This document shows, piece after piece, positions 1-11,604 of a stretch of 64,000 bases of DNA. The stretch is from Rutpela maculata (Eukaryota > Arthropoda > Insecta > Coleoptera > Cerambycidae): assembly GCA_936432065.2 (NCBI GenBank), contig OW386289.2:168577348-168641347 (forward strand), read 5' to 3'. Numbering within the stretch: the stretch's first letter is position 1; every line of letters begins with the position of its first letter. The notes below the pieces were generated by a model. That model had not been told where the DNA came from. It was given only the letters and a program-made list of their open reading frames with translations, and made no database searches. A program made the position numbers and the translations under genes.

Positions 1-423
1 AACCGAGGCTTAACTCATAGTTAAATAAATCATTTGAGAAATGAGGGAGAGGATGAACTCCATTGATATTAAAGAATCAACATTGTTAATTGCTACTTTG
101 TACCTTTCGAAATTACGTTCTGCCATTGTAACGTTTAGAACATACTTTTAAATTAGGTATTATTGTTCTATTTAGTCTTGATATTATCTGAACCAGCTTA
201 TAATAACCACAAATGTTTGTAAAGATCTTTAAAGACACCTTAAGCCTTTAACATTCTCACAAAGCTTTCAATCTAAAGAATTTAATTTATATGTTAAAAC
301 TAGACAAAAGTGCAAGTGATTACTTTGGATTCATTCAACACAAAAGTTAATTTGTTTAATGTCCAACACTCTCAATTAACTAATTGTTTCCGAATTTTAA
401 CGGTTTTCATTGTATGAAAAATT
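1..423. other. AT-rich sequence, nothing recognised
   Basis: No reading frame, repeat partner or RNA motif was recognised here on either strand. Confidence 0.4.
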
Positions 424-537
424 TTAAAACCGTTTGCATATGAAAGTTTTCATAATCGACGATATTAGGTCAGTAACAAATTGAAATAATAACAGGGGCC
501 CCAGATTTGATTCCTGCGGTACCCCCGAGTTAGCAAC
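424..537 (-). pseudogene. LINE reverse transcriptase fragment (motif B)
   Basis: Read on the minus strand from 537 to the stop at 424-426, this 37-codon frame contains GVPQESNLGPLLL. That is the GVPQGS-LGP-LLF block (fingers/palm motif B) of non-LTR retrotransposon reverse transcriptases of the Jockey/CR1/I type, with the usual Gly after GVPQ replaced by Glu. The following residues no longer resemble the F-x-INDL stretch, and no YADD motif follows before the stop. Weak RT-like residues (KRVKLF) lie just upstream in another frame at about 560-580. This is a dead, severely truncated copy. The clade cannot be fixed from so short a piece. Confidence 0.65.
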
Positions 538-2030
538 AAAAAATGTGAGATTCAAAACAATTTAACTCTTTTAAAGAGAAAACTATTACACAGATAAGAA
601 AATGCCGATGTTTTCATGTTGTTTTTTTTTTCAGGTACGTTAGCTCGATATTATATGCAGTTTTACTAGATTTTAGGTAAGTTAAAAAATTCAGGATCAC
701 TTCTTAATAGACAAATTTTGCAATTGATATTATTCAAGACACACATATTTTTAAGAAAACACTCGACACAATTATATTAATATTTGTACCAAGATATAAT
801 GAAGTTTACCGTTTGAAAACAAAAATTCCACTATAACTGGTAAAATTGCGTCTTCATTTGAAATTTAGTTTTTATTTCCCCTCGGCATCCTTGTAAATTC
901 CCAAAGTAAATGTAAAATTACACATAGTTAGTAAAACATACACTCGCACTACTGCTACTTTATCTATTAGCTCATATACTTCATTAGTGGCTTCAAGCGT
1001 AGTGTATTACAGTTGTAATGTGAATTCCATGTTTTTCACGTTCATTGTTTTAAATTTAGTACCTACGCTAAAGCTGGATGCTTACGGCGAATTTGACTTG
1101 CGCTGACATGACAGTCGCAGCGAAGAGTTAGAAATGGCTACTGTAAGAGGAATTTTTCATTACCCGTGCAAAACCGCATGAAAAGAGGACACGTAGGGCA
1201 ACGGAATCAGGATTATCTCCTGATTATGTGATATCCCTATTCAAACGGACCCAGCGTATTGTCCCTCTTATACCTTCGTGATGTAACAAATTCCTGTTCC
1301 TGCTCATTTTCGAAGTTATTAATTTTTGCGGGCTGACGCAGCATTCGCAACAACGTACCAAAGGGTTGAGATTTTAAAGGATGGCTTTTGTCTACGATCG
1401 AAGGAAAAAGCGCGCTTTTCATAATCATTTCAGTAAAAAAATTACAATTTTATTACAACACTAGGTTTTTTAAGTAAAAAAGGCAATAAGTTTTTATTAA
1501 AGGGTATTCAAACTTTTTACAATACAGAAACTTTAGTTATGACACTTTTTTAACAGATTTCAAACATTTTTAAAAGAATGGGGTTCTCAATTGGGCCCGT
1601 TTGTATGTTCTCCTTTTATGCATACAGTGCCTTTGTAAAGCACTGGATAAATTCGATAAAAAGTGCACATTTTTTTTTGAAAATCTATTGGAAATGTCAG
1701 AAGATTCATATTAAATACCATCTCTTGATATTGTTTAACTTTTTTGGCAAGGTTTCACAAAGCCTTGCTGTCAATATTTTATTAAAATCAACCCCATTTT
1801 TTGTTATGGAATTTAAAAGTGTGCATTTTGTCACAATACGAAATAGAAAGCAGAAGTATTAGTCCATGTAAAACGCGGGATTTGACGCTCGAAATGCCCT
1901 GGACTACTTGTGTTTTATGTTTTTTGGGTCGCTGATCACGAAAATCGTGGTCCCGCGGCTCTAACAGTGGTGCGTCACCCCTAAAAATGCCAAAAACCAC
2001 CCCGTTTTTCGCGGTAATGTGAATAATACT
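538..2030. other. AT-rich intergenic sequence with one short dispersed-repeat match
   Basis: No gene was recognised. Positions about 1578-1613 (GGGTTCTCAATTGGGCCCG and following bases) resemble 19038-19075, so an old dispersed-repeat piece is present. A short perfect palindrome-like segment lies at 1934-1953 (ATCACGAAAATCGTGGT core). The nearby GGGTCGCTGATCACGAA resembles GAGGTCGCTGATTACGAA inside the Transib-like element at about 28,500. Confidence 0.4.
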
Positions 2031-2716
2031 GTAAAATAATATTATGAATGTGCTAATTTTAATGATATTTTTGCCAGTTCAGTATGTTCTAAAATAAGGA
2101 CAAATTTTATGCTGAGGGTCAATTGACGTAAAATGGAAAAATGATGGAATTTTTGTTTCACTTTTTAATTTGAGCTCAGATTAATTATACAATGAAGAAA
2201 TTTTTTTTCCGACCCTTCAGGAGTGAATACTACCCTTATATCGCCTTTAAATTAAACTAACGCTTAGAAAATAAGTAGAGATGTATACTTTTTAGTTTGT
2301 TTGTAATTTCTGATAAACTTCCGTCGCAAAAAATACTAAAAAATTTGTTAGTATTTTTTAAATACTTTAATGCTAAAAAAATTTTTAGCATTTTTTTCGA
2401 CGGAAGTTATCAGAAATTACAAGCAAACTAAAAAGTATGCATCTCTACTTATTTTCTAAGCGTTAGTTCAATTTAAAGGCGATATAGGGGTAGTTTTCAT
2501 CCCTGAAGGGTTGGAAAATTTTTTTTTCATTGTACAATCCCCATTCATCTAAACTCAAATCAAAAAATGAAAAAAAAACTTCATCGTTTTTCGATTTTAC
2601 GTCAATTTAGGGGTAAAACTACCCCTCAGCATAAAATTTGTCTGTTTTATCTGTTTTAGATGAACATACTGAACTGGCATTACAATTAGCACATTTATAA
2701 CATTATTTTACCTACG
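2031..2716. repeat. Foldback (MITE-like) element with ~310 bp inverted arms
   Basis: The left arm (about 2031-2345) and right arm (about 2390-2716) are inverted copies of each other. Examples are GTAAAATAATATTATGAATG on the left against the reverse complement of the right end, and the GCTGAGGGTCAATTGACGT block at 2112 matching inverted at 2598-2635. The arms meet at a centre where CTTCCGTCG (2319) and CGACGGAAG (2399) pair around a second small hairpin. The RNA or single-strand form would be an almost full-length hairpin. No coding capacity is seen. The target duplication could not be assigned because the right end runs into the next element. Confidence 0.8.
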
Positions 2717-3003
2717 ATCACTACTGTAAATAGTAAAAAACACACTACCTGCCATCTATGTAAGTTGAATTTTACGTATTGTAAACAAAACGCACTGTAA
2801 ACAAATCGCACGGTAAACAAAACGCACGGGACACGCAATTATAGGTGGCTTATATCGCTGACGCGGGGTTTCAAAGAACAAATGCGCCTACTTAATTTTC
2901 AAACGCTGTCAAAACTGACATAATATTTGTTGAATAATATTGTTGACTAGTAAACTAAATCCAGATTTTACTAAATAACTAAATAAATATGATCGTAGGT
3001 AAA
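2706..3003. repeat. Short TIR element with an internal 3 x 16 bp tandem repeat
   Basis: TTTACCTACGATCA at about 2706 is matched by its reverse complement TGATCGTAGGTAAA ending at 3003, giving a 298 bp element with 14 bp terminal inverted repeats. Inside, 2781-2828 is three head-to-tail 16-mers, GTAAACAAAACGCACT and two close variants. The left end overlaps the right end of the preceding foldback, so one may have inserted at the edge of the other. No reading frame. Confidence 0.6.
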
Positions 3004-3077
3004 GTATAGTACATAATTCGAGTTGTAAGGCAATTACGTAATATGCTTTTTACATCACTCATTACGTAATATACTAT

Positions 3078-3800
3078 TACTTCCACGTCCAGTGGAAGTA
3101 TAGTAACGACAAAAAAATGTTTAAAAATTTTTATTGTCCAAATAGGCTTAAAATGTCATGAAACGTCGAGATTTTAAGTTTGAGAGGAAAAAAAATGTCT
3201 GTCTGTCTGTCGGTCTGTCTGTCTGTCTGTAACTTTTTTTTTTTTGTGCGCACGTTTACTCTGGAACTGTTTTAGATATTGACTTGAAATTTAGTACACA
3301 TATGTACTTTAACGAGATCTAGAACTAGATTATATTTTCATCTGGTTTCGTCGAAGGGTTGGGGGGTAAATTGGGGTAAATTTGGGGTAAATAGGTCAAT
3401 CAAGCAGGTAAGAGTCCATAAAATTGGTATTTAGTATATACAAGAGAAGCTAAGGTCTCAAAAAAAATTTGGCATTAGCCAACCCCATTACCACCCCCGA
3501 CCTCCTTATTAAAGGGGATGAAAAAAAATTGTAATTTAGTGTACCTATGTACAGGAACCAGAAACTTCAAAATATTTGTTTACTTCATCCATCCCCCACT
3601 ACCACCCCCCCTATCACCACCCCCCACCCCACTACCGATGTGGGGTATCGTTTTATGGGTTTCTGGGGTAGAGGATTTCAAATATTATATTATTAAAGTT
3701 CCATAAACAATTATTTTCACATACAAAGTGTTTTTCGTTGTGAGTGACTTGGATAGAGAATCTGGATGTGGAAGTAGTGATTCCTTGGGCAGCGGTTTTT
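3078..3800 (+). repeat. Dispersed repeat family 'A', copy 1, with (TCTG)n
   Basis: This ~720 bp repeat starts at TACTTCCACGTCCAGTGGAA (itself a hairpin) and ends after TGGATGTGGAAGTAGTGATTC followed by CTTGGGCAGCGGTTTTT. It contains a (TCTG)n microsatellite at 3197-3230 and a G/C-strand-biased block with many GGGGT or CCCCC runs. At least seven other full or partial copies occur in this window, in both orientations. The layout (one hairpin end, one homopolymer end, an internal tetranucleotide tract) would suit a SINE-like or LINE-tail retroposon, but no RT or tRNA promoter is visible, so the class is left open. Confidence 0.8.
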
Positions 3801-6386
3801 ATGTTAATAATATAAAGTTATATTATACGCCTTACAATAATTGTCACAGTTATTTCTTTTAAGTGATTTACCGATATATGAATTTCCATGTTTTCTTAAT
3901 TTTGGACTCATTTATCTGGAAAATGGTAACTCCTATCAAAATATTGTATAGGTACAAAATTGTAGAAAATTTTATGCACGTTGTTTTTTGTGAAGAAAAT
4001 TTTTATCCATCTTGTTTAGTTTTTGTGTTAAATGATAAAAACCACATTGGCAACAGTTTTTTTTTTAACAATGAAAGTACAGCCAGTTTTTTTTTTTTAG
4101 AATATGTCTTAAATTGTTCCTTAGGCTTCAATCTTTATGAAAAACATTGTCCCCAGATCGGGCGGGGGGTGCACGTACAGCTAGGGAGGGCTCCCCGACT
4201 ATCTAGGTAATGCTATATTTTTACAAAAAACAGCATTCATGAAAAAAAAATTATTAGCAAGCCGCCGCATAATATAGAATCTTTTCTTTGATGCATTTAC
4301 TATTAAGTTGCCAAAAATGAACGAAATTGGTTTCATATGACATTATTCCGAAGTTGCAACTTCTAGTTACTGTACTATTAGAGAAAAACTGAAACCAGTG
4401 CACAGTAATGCATATAGAAAGCTGAGTTTATAAAGTAATTTAGATTGTCTACGGAATAATACCTACAAGGAAACTAAATAACTCGATGCATTCTACAACT
4501 TCTTGTAATTTACATAAGTATGTTAAGATACCAAACCGTTTAAAGATGTAATTTATAGAAATGATTTATAGAAGATGCCCTAGAAGAAAACGCGGGGTGA
4601 TTTATAAAATCTCTATTATAATTAAATTGTTTTTCCTGTCAATCTTAGATCTCGTTATTAATTATAATGTTTGGTAGATACTATCGAAGAGGTTACGGTT
4701 GATAGGAAAGAATTCGTTTAATAATGACTGTATGCACAACGTACATGATATAGTCCAGTCTATAAACGTTCAAAAAGGGGGTCCACGTCGGAATCCAAAT
4801 ATAGTAAATGGATTTGACAGGAATCATTTGTATCATCTTTGCTTTTGCTCAAATATGAGAGTTAAAAGAGTTAAAGTTTTACTTTACTTTAATTTTTTTA
4901 TTTGCCTAAATAAACAATTTTAAAAAATGATAAATTAACAGTTGTATCGCAAACTATAACAGACAGCATTTTTCAGTCAATCGTCATTTTGTGGCCAACA
5001 AATATATTTTATTTATTTTGTAAAGTTGTGAGCATATGATGATATGGACATAACCGAAGGTTGAATCATTCAACCCCTACCACCCTTACTATCGTCTCAG
5101 TGAGGTGAAAACTGCATTATCCTATATAAACGTCATGCGTACTAAGAAGAACTAACGAGAGTTAAAATAAAAAAGCCATCTTCCAAAGCTTATTATTGTT
5201 TTAAGTTGATGGGTTGGACATCCAAAACAATCCCTCAGCCGGATAAAGGGGGTGGGGGGTCGCAAAGTTGAAAAGTCTGTTTTTCGCGTTTAAATAGAAG
5301 GCTAATAATCTGAGAGGAAAGTTCAAATGGGAAAGTTACAGGTATTAAAAAAAACCTATAAAATGAGCCCCCGAACATTAAGATAGCTTTATTAGGTCAG
5401 GAGTAATTCAAAAAACCGAAATTTTGGAAAAAAAAATTAATTTCAGCAATATTTTAGAAAAATTTTTGAAATTTTACTGAAGTATGTGCTATATAGGAGG
5501 GAACATCTGATAAAAATTTCAGATCGATATCTGCATTATTTTTTGATATACTCAATTTTTTTTGAAAAAAAAAGGGTCTTCGAAAAATGGCTATAAGTAC
5601 TTAATTTTCTGTCAGATTTTGCTATGAGAAGAAAAATTCTATTCTTCGAGAGTTGTTCAATATTTACAAATTTTTTCTATATGGTCATTATTCAGAAAAA
5701 AGTGCTGAAAATTTCATTTGAAAAAATAGAAAATTTGCATAAAAAAATCCAATTAAAGTTAAATATCTTTTGAATGGAATGCAGTGATTTTGAAGAGCTG
5801 TTTTTTTGGTTCACCTCAAAAAGAAAACACTCCCCAAGCTTCCAGGACTCACCTGCGGTTCGCCCTGGAATCTGCTTGGGTCGACCTGCAAAACACTGTT
5901 TTTCGGTCGTGTAACGTACAATATTTTTCACTTCACAAATCTGATTCCATATTATAACTTGTAAATTGACTTTTGACAACTCGTATAAGTCAAGTGTATT
6001 TATCTATTTGACACGTATCTCAACAATTAACACAAATTCGTTTCCATAGAAATGAGAATAGCAGGGATCGGAAAAGACTTTGCCGATCTCTAATGTCACT
6101 TTTCGGTCTATCCCGGGAAAACGTTATTTTCTGGCGGATAATGTCTCCAGAAAGGGTGTACTTTTTGGTCGGACGAAAAAAAAAATATCTTGAGGTGCCC
6201 CAATGTTATCTATCTACATTCGGAAAGAAGACAATATATTTTAGTAATTTAACGCAACTTTAATACATTTAATATCTCTGATATCAAATTAGCAAATTAT
6301 GTATTTCAACTTTATTAAAATATACTGAGCAAAGTCACTTTTGGTGTTAAATTTTGGTATTTTCACCCTATAGTCCATTTTCGCCC
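3801..6386. other. Noncoding stretch, no gene recognised
   Basis: An open frame of 115 codons at 3863-4210 is rich in F, N and Y with no recognisable motif and is probably chance. A GC-rich patch lies at about 4150-4205. The segment 5040-5990, with G-runs at about 5247 and a GC-richer block at 5835-5890, looks like a repetitive element, but no second copy was found here. Confidence 0.35.
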
Positions 6387-6885
6387 TTATAAAAAGTGAA
6401 TATTTTCTAAAATTTTGATGCTCGAGGGGAACCTGAAGATGATGTTTGAAACATTCGAAATTTTGTCAGAATAATAACCACATAGCAGCTTTTGACAGGT
6501 AAGGTCAAATGGAAAATCAAAAAACCACCCTACGTGTACAATATGAGCATCCCACTTAATATTATCCTCTAGTACAATTCCAAATAGCTTAACACTGTCG
6601 CCTTTGATAGTTGCGTTGTTGGTCAAGAAAATCAATTTTTGGGTTTTATTTCTATTTAACTTTAACATATTATTATTATACCAGTGTTTTGCAGAGTTTC
6701 AGTTGAGTTGCTTGTAGAGCCATTAAACTGTCATTTTTATCAATTAAAGTTGCATCATCTGCATACATAACTGTTTTGTTTGGAAAAATATAGAAAAAAA
6801 TATCGTTAATAAAAATGATAAATAATGAAGGGCCCAATACAGAGCCTTGGGGTACTCCGTGTTTCATTATCCTAAATTCCAACAT
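6387..6885 (-). pseudogene. LINE reverse transcriptase fragment (motifs B, C, D/E), frameshifted
   Basis: Minus-strand reading from 6885 gives HGVPQGSVLGPSLFIIFINDI and then YADDAT about 20 residues later. These are motif B and the catalytic YADD box of a non-LTR retrotransposon reverse transcriptase. After LKLCK the frame stops at 6676-6678. The sequence resumes in another frame as AKHWYNNNMLKLNRNKTQKL followed by VKLFGIVLEDNIKWDAHI, the expected thumb-proximal 'W..N.L.LN..KTQ' and 'K.LG...D..L.W..HI' blocks. One frameshift therefore lies near 6670-6690. The similarity fades around 6560, and upstream RT motifs are absent: sequence beyond 6888 is a GATG-rich stretch. Jockey/CR1-like affiliation is inferred from motif spacing only. 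Confidence 0.85.
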
Positions 6886-7213
6886 TTTTGATGAAGGTGA
6901 TGAAAGTGATGGAGTATGTTGTGCTAGTTGTAGTGGTGGTGGTGACTACGTCGGTAAAACAGAGTAGTGATGATCTAATAGTAGTAATATCTTCAGTAGT
7001 ACTAACAGTAATAGTGATAGACATGATAAATTGTCACGTAAATCATTGCCAAATAGCAAAACGCTCTGTTTTTGGTGATTAAAATAAAGGTTAAGTGATT
7101 TTTTGAAACTGTAACCTAGAATTCGTGTTCAGCAGACCTAAATACATAATGCAGTGATAATTTCTGGAAAAGAAATGTTTTTTGCGTATGCTTGTAAAAA
7201 GGATACCATGCCT

Positions 7214-7790
7214 TTACAACCGCACACCATTGTAGATTGTTTCAGTTGCAGCTTCGCAGTATCTGCATTTGTCATCTTCTGCCATGCCCATGTTCTTGAG
7301 ATGATATCTCAAGGGGCAATGGCCAAGTAGAAGGCCTGTGATCAGTCGAACTTTTCGAGTTTGAGAAGCCTTGTGGCATTTTTTGTCGAATAGGTTATAA
7401 ACATTTTCGCTTGTCTTTGGCCTGGAATATTCCTCCAGTAGAACTTCTTTGGTTCTTCTTCCCATTTTTGGACCTCCTCCGTGTCCCTTAGATAAGCCAC
7501 AGAACGGTTCGGGTCCACAGTCCCTTTTCTTGCAAGACTGTCAGCTAATTCATTGCCTTCTATTCCCTCGCGCCCTGGCACCCACATCAAGGTAATCTTG
7601 TTGTTTTTTGCCAGTTGTTTCAGGGATTGTCTGCATTCCAAGCAATTTTAGACTCGAAGGTATAGAACCTGAGAGCCTTTAATGCTGCCTGGCTATCTGA
7701 AAGTGCCTCTGTTAAGGCATTCCTGAGCACTCAGATCCATAGCCTAGATTTCTGCCTGGGAGATGGTTGGGGTGTTAGAAAGGGCTTTAG
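7214..7790 (-). pseudogene. LINE RNase H domain plus C-terminal zinc-binding tail, frameshifted
   Basis: Read on the minus strand, the fragment begins near 7790 with ISQAEI and AMDL (first catalytic region of RNase H). It continues through LSDSQAALKAL (the D of the DSQ motif), then ITLMWVPGREGIEGNELAD and SLARKG, the typical 'WVPGH-GI-GNE-AD-LA' block with the usual His replaced by Arg. After KKFYWRNIPGQRQAK a frameshift near 7340 switches to RLITGLLLGHCPLRYHL and then CRYCEAATET, the C-terminal GH-x-L and C-x2-C zinc-like segment. RNase H places it with I, R1 or LOA-type LINEs. Because it lies 5' of the RT fragment at 6387-6885 on the same strand, which is the wrong domain order for one element, the two are separate insertions. 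A second, longer-open copy of the same region is at 51965-52529. Confidence 0.85.
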
Positions 7791-7799
7791 GTAGCCTAG

Positions 7800-8081
7800 A
7801 TTTAGGCCATAACACCATTCTTGTGTGTTAATCCGTAGAAGGTATTTTGTTTGACCCGTATAATACTGTCAATTTATAAAATTTTAGCTTAAACAGTTCC
7901 GAATTTCAAAATCGGACTTACAACCTAATTTTCGAATTTTATAGATATTTAGACACTTTAAATGCAATTTGTGAAAAATCTACGCGATTAATCTTTTTTT
8001 ATGTAACTTTATCAGGTTCAGTACATCGAAAAACATTAGAAATGCTTAAGACAAAAACCATTCACGAAGACAAAAATTGCT
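7800..8081. other. No gene recognised
   Basis: Spacer between the LINE fragment and the recombinase fragment; nothing identified. Confidence 0.35.
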
Positions 8082-8414
8082 CGAGAATTTTTTGTAGTAT
8101 CAGGATGTCAAAAGGGTATTAATATGGTAGAAATTATCCTAAACTACGTGAAGTTACATCCTTTGCACACTAATCATAATCATTTCTTTGTGCTTTACAA
8201 GAATGGTAAATGAACTCAGCAACCCGTAGAAATTAACACCTTTGAGGGTATAGCGAAGAAATTATCCAACCCTGAACAAAACACTGGCCATTGCCATTGC
8301 TTTAGGAGGTAATCTGTTGTCATTGTTAGCTGATACTGGAGTTGTTATAAAGAGGCACGGAGGTCAAATACAGCTGAAGCTGAAGAAACATAAAAAGAAT
8401 TGCTTCAAATATTC
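8082..8414 (+). pseudogene. Crypton-type tyrosine recombinase fragment (C-terminal half)
   Basis: Plus-strand reading from 8082 gives EFFVVSGCQKGINMVEIIL then HFFVLYKNGK, a stop at about 8206, then QPVEINTFEGIAKKL and, after another frame change, TGHCHCFRR. Further on come LLADTG, IKRHGG and KSNTAEAEE. This follows the order of insect Crypton-like recombinases: Y-x-NGK-T-Q, PVGINT, TGH-C-FRR-S (the catalytic H-x-x-R box), LLADTG, KRHGGWKS-TA-E. Six bases (CATTGC) are duplicated inside the H-x-x-R box, inserting two residues. Several stops and frameshifts show it is dead. It differs from the recombinases at 13.4 and 16.2 kb, which lie on the other strand, so it is an independent older insertion. 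Confidence 0.75.
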
Positions 8415-9600
8415 TCGGTGGAAATATAATATGATGCAGCAATTCATAACATAACTAACTATAAGAAGTAATCATAAATTCAACTTCTTCAATTATTATC
8501 GTCTGATTTCAACTGTACTAACTGTAATGAATGCGTTATTAATATTTATGAGTAGAATTTTACATATCGTGTTCAAAGGTAGGTATATGAATAGATGGTT
8601 TTCTGTAGTTTTTGTCTCACTACTGCAGTAATATCGATCATTGCCCAAGCAATATAAGTATAATAAGTGGTTCTTATCTAATGTTTGTACATAAAATAGT
8701 AAAAGCGTACACTTTAACTTTTTTAACTTTTATATTCGGGCAAAAACAGACGAAACAATAGGTTCCATTCATTCCCATTAACTATGATTTGAATTCCTAC
8801 GTGAAAACCGTTTACCGACTGGACTAATATAAATCAGACTGCAACTGCAGTCGTTATTTTTATTTACTGCCCCACATAAGTCCCATTTAAATAGCTGGAC
8901 TAGATGTTCACTGTTTTGCATTTCAATCATTTTTTCAACTGTTACGTGGAGCGGTTATTTTTACGTTGGTAAACCTGTTGTGATATTCAAGGTCAGCGTG
9001 TGAAATGTGGACATAAAACAATTGCACGGCTTGTGGTCAGCAGGGGCAGACTTCTTGATTACAAATTCATCGACGTTACAACATTGCAACTCTTATGGTT
9101 GATGCGGCGTTGACGGATCGAGAAATATGTGGGAAACCCGGGAAATTTACGGCGTGTTCGATATGTAAATCAGCTCTACTAATTTATTGTACTTCTTTAA
9201 TGAAAGTCAAATAAGGCAATTTGTACTTGGAATTTCTCGGAGATAGATATTGAAATTTGTTTCAGATGATGTCGGATGTCTGGCGTCTGGTTGTCGATGT
9301 CGTCTGTAGGCTGTCTTTTAGTTTTGTAAACAAGAATGTCGCATTCCTTAATGAATGAACTGAACTGGGTTCTTGGGTGATATTACCCAATAATATGGCG
9401 ATAGGAAACTAACTGAATAAGCATGTGTTCCATAAAAACCGACCCTACGTTTATGCAAAATAGATTAAAACAATGAGGAAATAGTGTATCGTGAGTTTTC
9501 ATTTGAAGCACTGAGTAACAAATACGAAAACGAAAGTTCCTCACGAAAGTGAGGAATTGAATCATCTACAAAAAATCCCCAGAGAGCATGTCTACAAAAA
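8415..9600. other. Noncoding stretch, no gene recognised
   Basis: No protein family, RNA gene or internal repeat was recognised in this interval. Confidence 0.35.
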
Positions 9601-9604
9601 AAAG

Positions 9605-9790
9605 TCTTGTTCTAAGGTTCTCATCTCTCATCAACTTTTTAAAAGTATCTTGACGCGCTGAAACCAATTTTGGAGAAAAAAAATTATACCTCTAAAAACT
9701 CCAAACTCTTGTCCTAAGGTTCTGTTCTAACTTTTCTGAAGTATTTTGATGCGCTGAAGCTAATTTTAGACAAAAAAAAATTATATCGTG
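9605..9790. repeat. Two-copy tandem repeat (~104 bp unit)
   Basis: TCTTGTTCTAAGGTTCT at about 9605 and TCTTGTCCTAAGGTTCT at about 9709 each begin a unit that continues through a 'TATxTTGAxGCGCTGAA' block and an A-rich tract ending in ATTATA. The two units are diverged by substitutions and a small indel. Confidence 0.7.
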
Positions 9791-9796
9791 ACGCCT

Positions 9797-9988
9797 ACTT
9801 TGATGATTTTGATTTTTTCAATATAATTGCATTTTACGAAAAAAAAAAGTATGCCAGTTTGCTTACGTGTTTGATTTGGTACATAATGTAGTAAACAGTT
9901 TAGTAAACCGGCAACATTTTTTTTTTTCGTAAAATGCGAGGTAAAATGCAATTATATTAGAAAAATCAAAATAATCAAAATAAGCGTA
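9797..9988. repeat. Small foldback, ~55 bp arms
   Basis: The left arm, with TTTTGATTTTTTCAATATAA and TTGCATTTTACGAAAAAAA, pairs with the inverted right arm at about 9930-9988 across a ~75 bp loop. It lies immediately after the tandem repeat at 9605-9790. Confidence 0.7.
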
Positions 9989-10442
9989 TGTTCTTGAAAG
10001 TTTGCATAAGACTATAACTTTCCTTATTGACATTTTGCTGTATCTTTAACAGAGAAGGTACTTTACCTAACATGAAATTCGTTTTTGCTTAACTGTCATG
10101 GCCTACATGATTTAAAAAAAACAAAAGTACACCCAAAATTACTTTTTAGATAAGCAAATACGAAAAAAAAATTCGAAAATTTTTTGTCCGTTTCACCTAT
10201 AGCGAACTCAATCGGAGGACACGCTGTACATATATGATAAAAAAAAATTCTAAATTTTTTGACAAAAAATAAAAAGGGCCGAAAAGCCAATAGCCACGCG
10301 CTGGAGCCGTTTGGCCATTCTTAGCCTGCCACACTTTTTCAAGGTAGATATAGTATATATTTGTGATCATTTAAAAATAGTCCCTAGTGAAAACCGCGCA
10401 TTCTTATCTCAACCCGTTCAAAAGATATAAAGTATTAAAATA

Positions 10443-10800
10443 GGGGAAAATATATTGGGGGTATATTAAAAATAGTAACGGCCTCGATATACTACTCTGC
10501 GGAACACCGTATTATACAGTGAGTATGTTGCTAAGTTTATTCTTCTTACAAAGCACACACATATCTATCCGATAAGTAGGAATTCATATTAAAACTTTTA
10601 AGCTACATCTCTGAAACCATAGAATTCTAGCTTATTAAGTAGTATCTCTTTGGAAAATGCCTTGCTTAAATCGAGAAAAAGTGTCAGGATGGAGTTCCTT
10701 TTTCAAAGTCATCACTAATAAAATTTAGTAATTCTAGTACTGTCATTAACGTATTTTTACCCTTCCTGAATTCAAATTGCCTGTTTACATGTAATTTGAC
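10443..10800 (-). pseudogene. LINE reverse transcriptase fragment (motifs 1-2a and B)
   Basis: Minus-strand reading gives QFEFRKGKNTLMTVLELL and NFISDDFEKG (RT motif 1, 'GFR-G-ST..AV'). A frame change leads to LTLFLDLSKAF (motif A, catalytic Asp) joined directly to KEILLNKLEFYGF. The roughly five residues usually between KAFD and ILL are lost. Further on, 10511 to 10443 reads YGVPQSSISRPLLFLIYPQY, a damaged motif B (normally GVPQGS-LGPLLF-IYIND). The pieces are in correct N-to-C order on one strand, so this is a single decayed copy spanning fingers to palm and ending before the YADD box. It overlaps in domain content with, but is not the same copy as, the fragments at 424-537 and 6387-6885. 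Confidence 0.75.
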
Positions 10801-11553
10801 GACATTAAATCTCGCGATAAAAAGAATACTACACCTACAACCTACACTATTCATAGTCAGGGATATGTACGTAATTAAAAACGTCAAATCACTTTGCGAT
10901 AATTTCTTCTTGCGTTCACGCCTTACGGAGAGTAACCCTAGCTAGCCACTTAATATTCTATGACAGAAAGACGGGTTTTGCATATGCAATTACGACGTAA
11001 TGATATTTACCGTATGTCAATGACTTTATTTATTTACCTTATCCATTCGAAATGAACGTAAATATCACTTGGACAGCTAAAATGCCACATTAAGATACTT
11101 AACGGAGTTTAGATTAAGTCGAATAGTGAAAAAGCTGATTTTCTGTTATTAATTGCTCACGCGTATCTCCTCTCTGTTTCAAGAAACCTGCTCGGTAATT
11201 CTGGAAATAGTTCGCCTGCTATTGGAAAAATTTAAAGTGGATTAATAAATTCCTGCGGTTATCGCTAGGAGGCTGAACGATGTGAATATCATGTTGGATT
11301 TGTCGCTGTATCTTTCGTAAAAGTCTTTAATCCGAATTAATATTAATAAAGTAGATATTATTTAAATTAAATTGAGGTGCCCTTTGGTTTAATTTTAAAT
11401 ATTTCTCAGAGCGGACGTCGCTGCTGTACAAAGCGATCCGGCCTAGTGGGAAACTAGGAACAGAAAAGAAAATTATGAAAAAAAAATGACCGTCTCGTTG
11501 CAAATGGACCGAATTCGTTAACTGCTGGCGAAAACCTAAAGCGTCATAAAAAC
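10801..11553. other. Left flank of the tandem duplication, no gene recognised
   Basis: No coding or RNA feature was recognised up to the start of the duplicated unit at 11554. A 94-codon minus-strand open frame at 11327-11611 shows no family resemblance. Confidence 0.35.
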
Positions 11554-11604
11554 CAAAAGTTTCACAAACTGGAGTGTCGCAGTGGCTACTTATAATGAAA
11601 CTAA

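Noticed and set aside
3863..4210. 115-codon open frame on the plus strand
   Set aside because: Residue content is dominated by F, N, Y and V from AT-rich DNA. There is no motif and no splice context.
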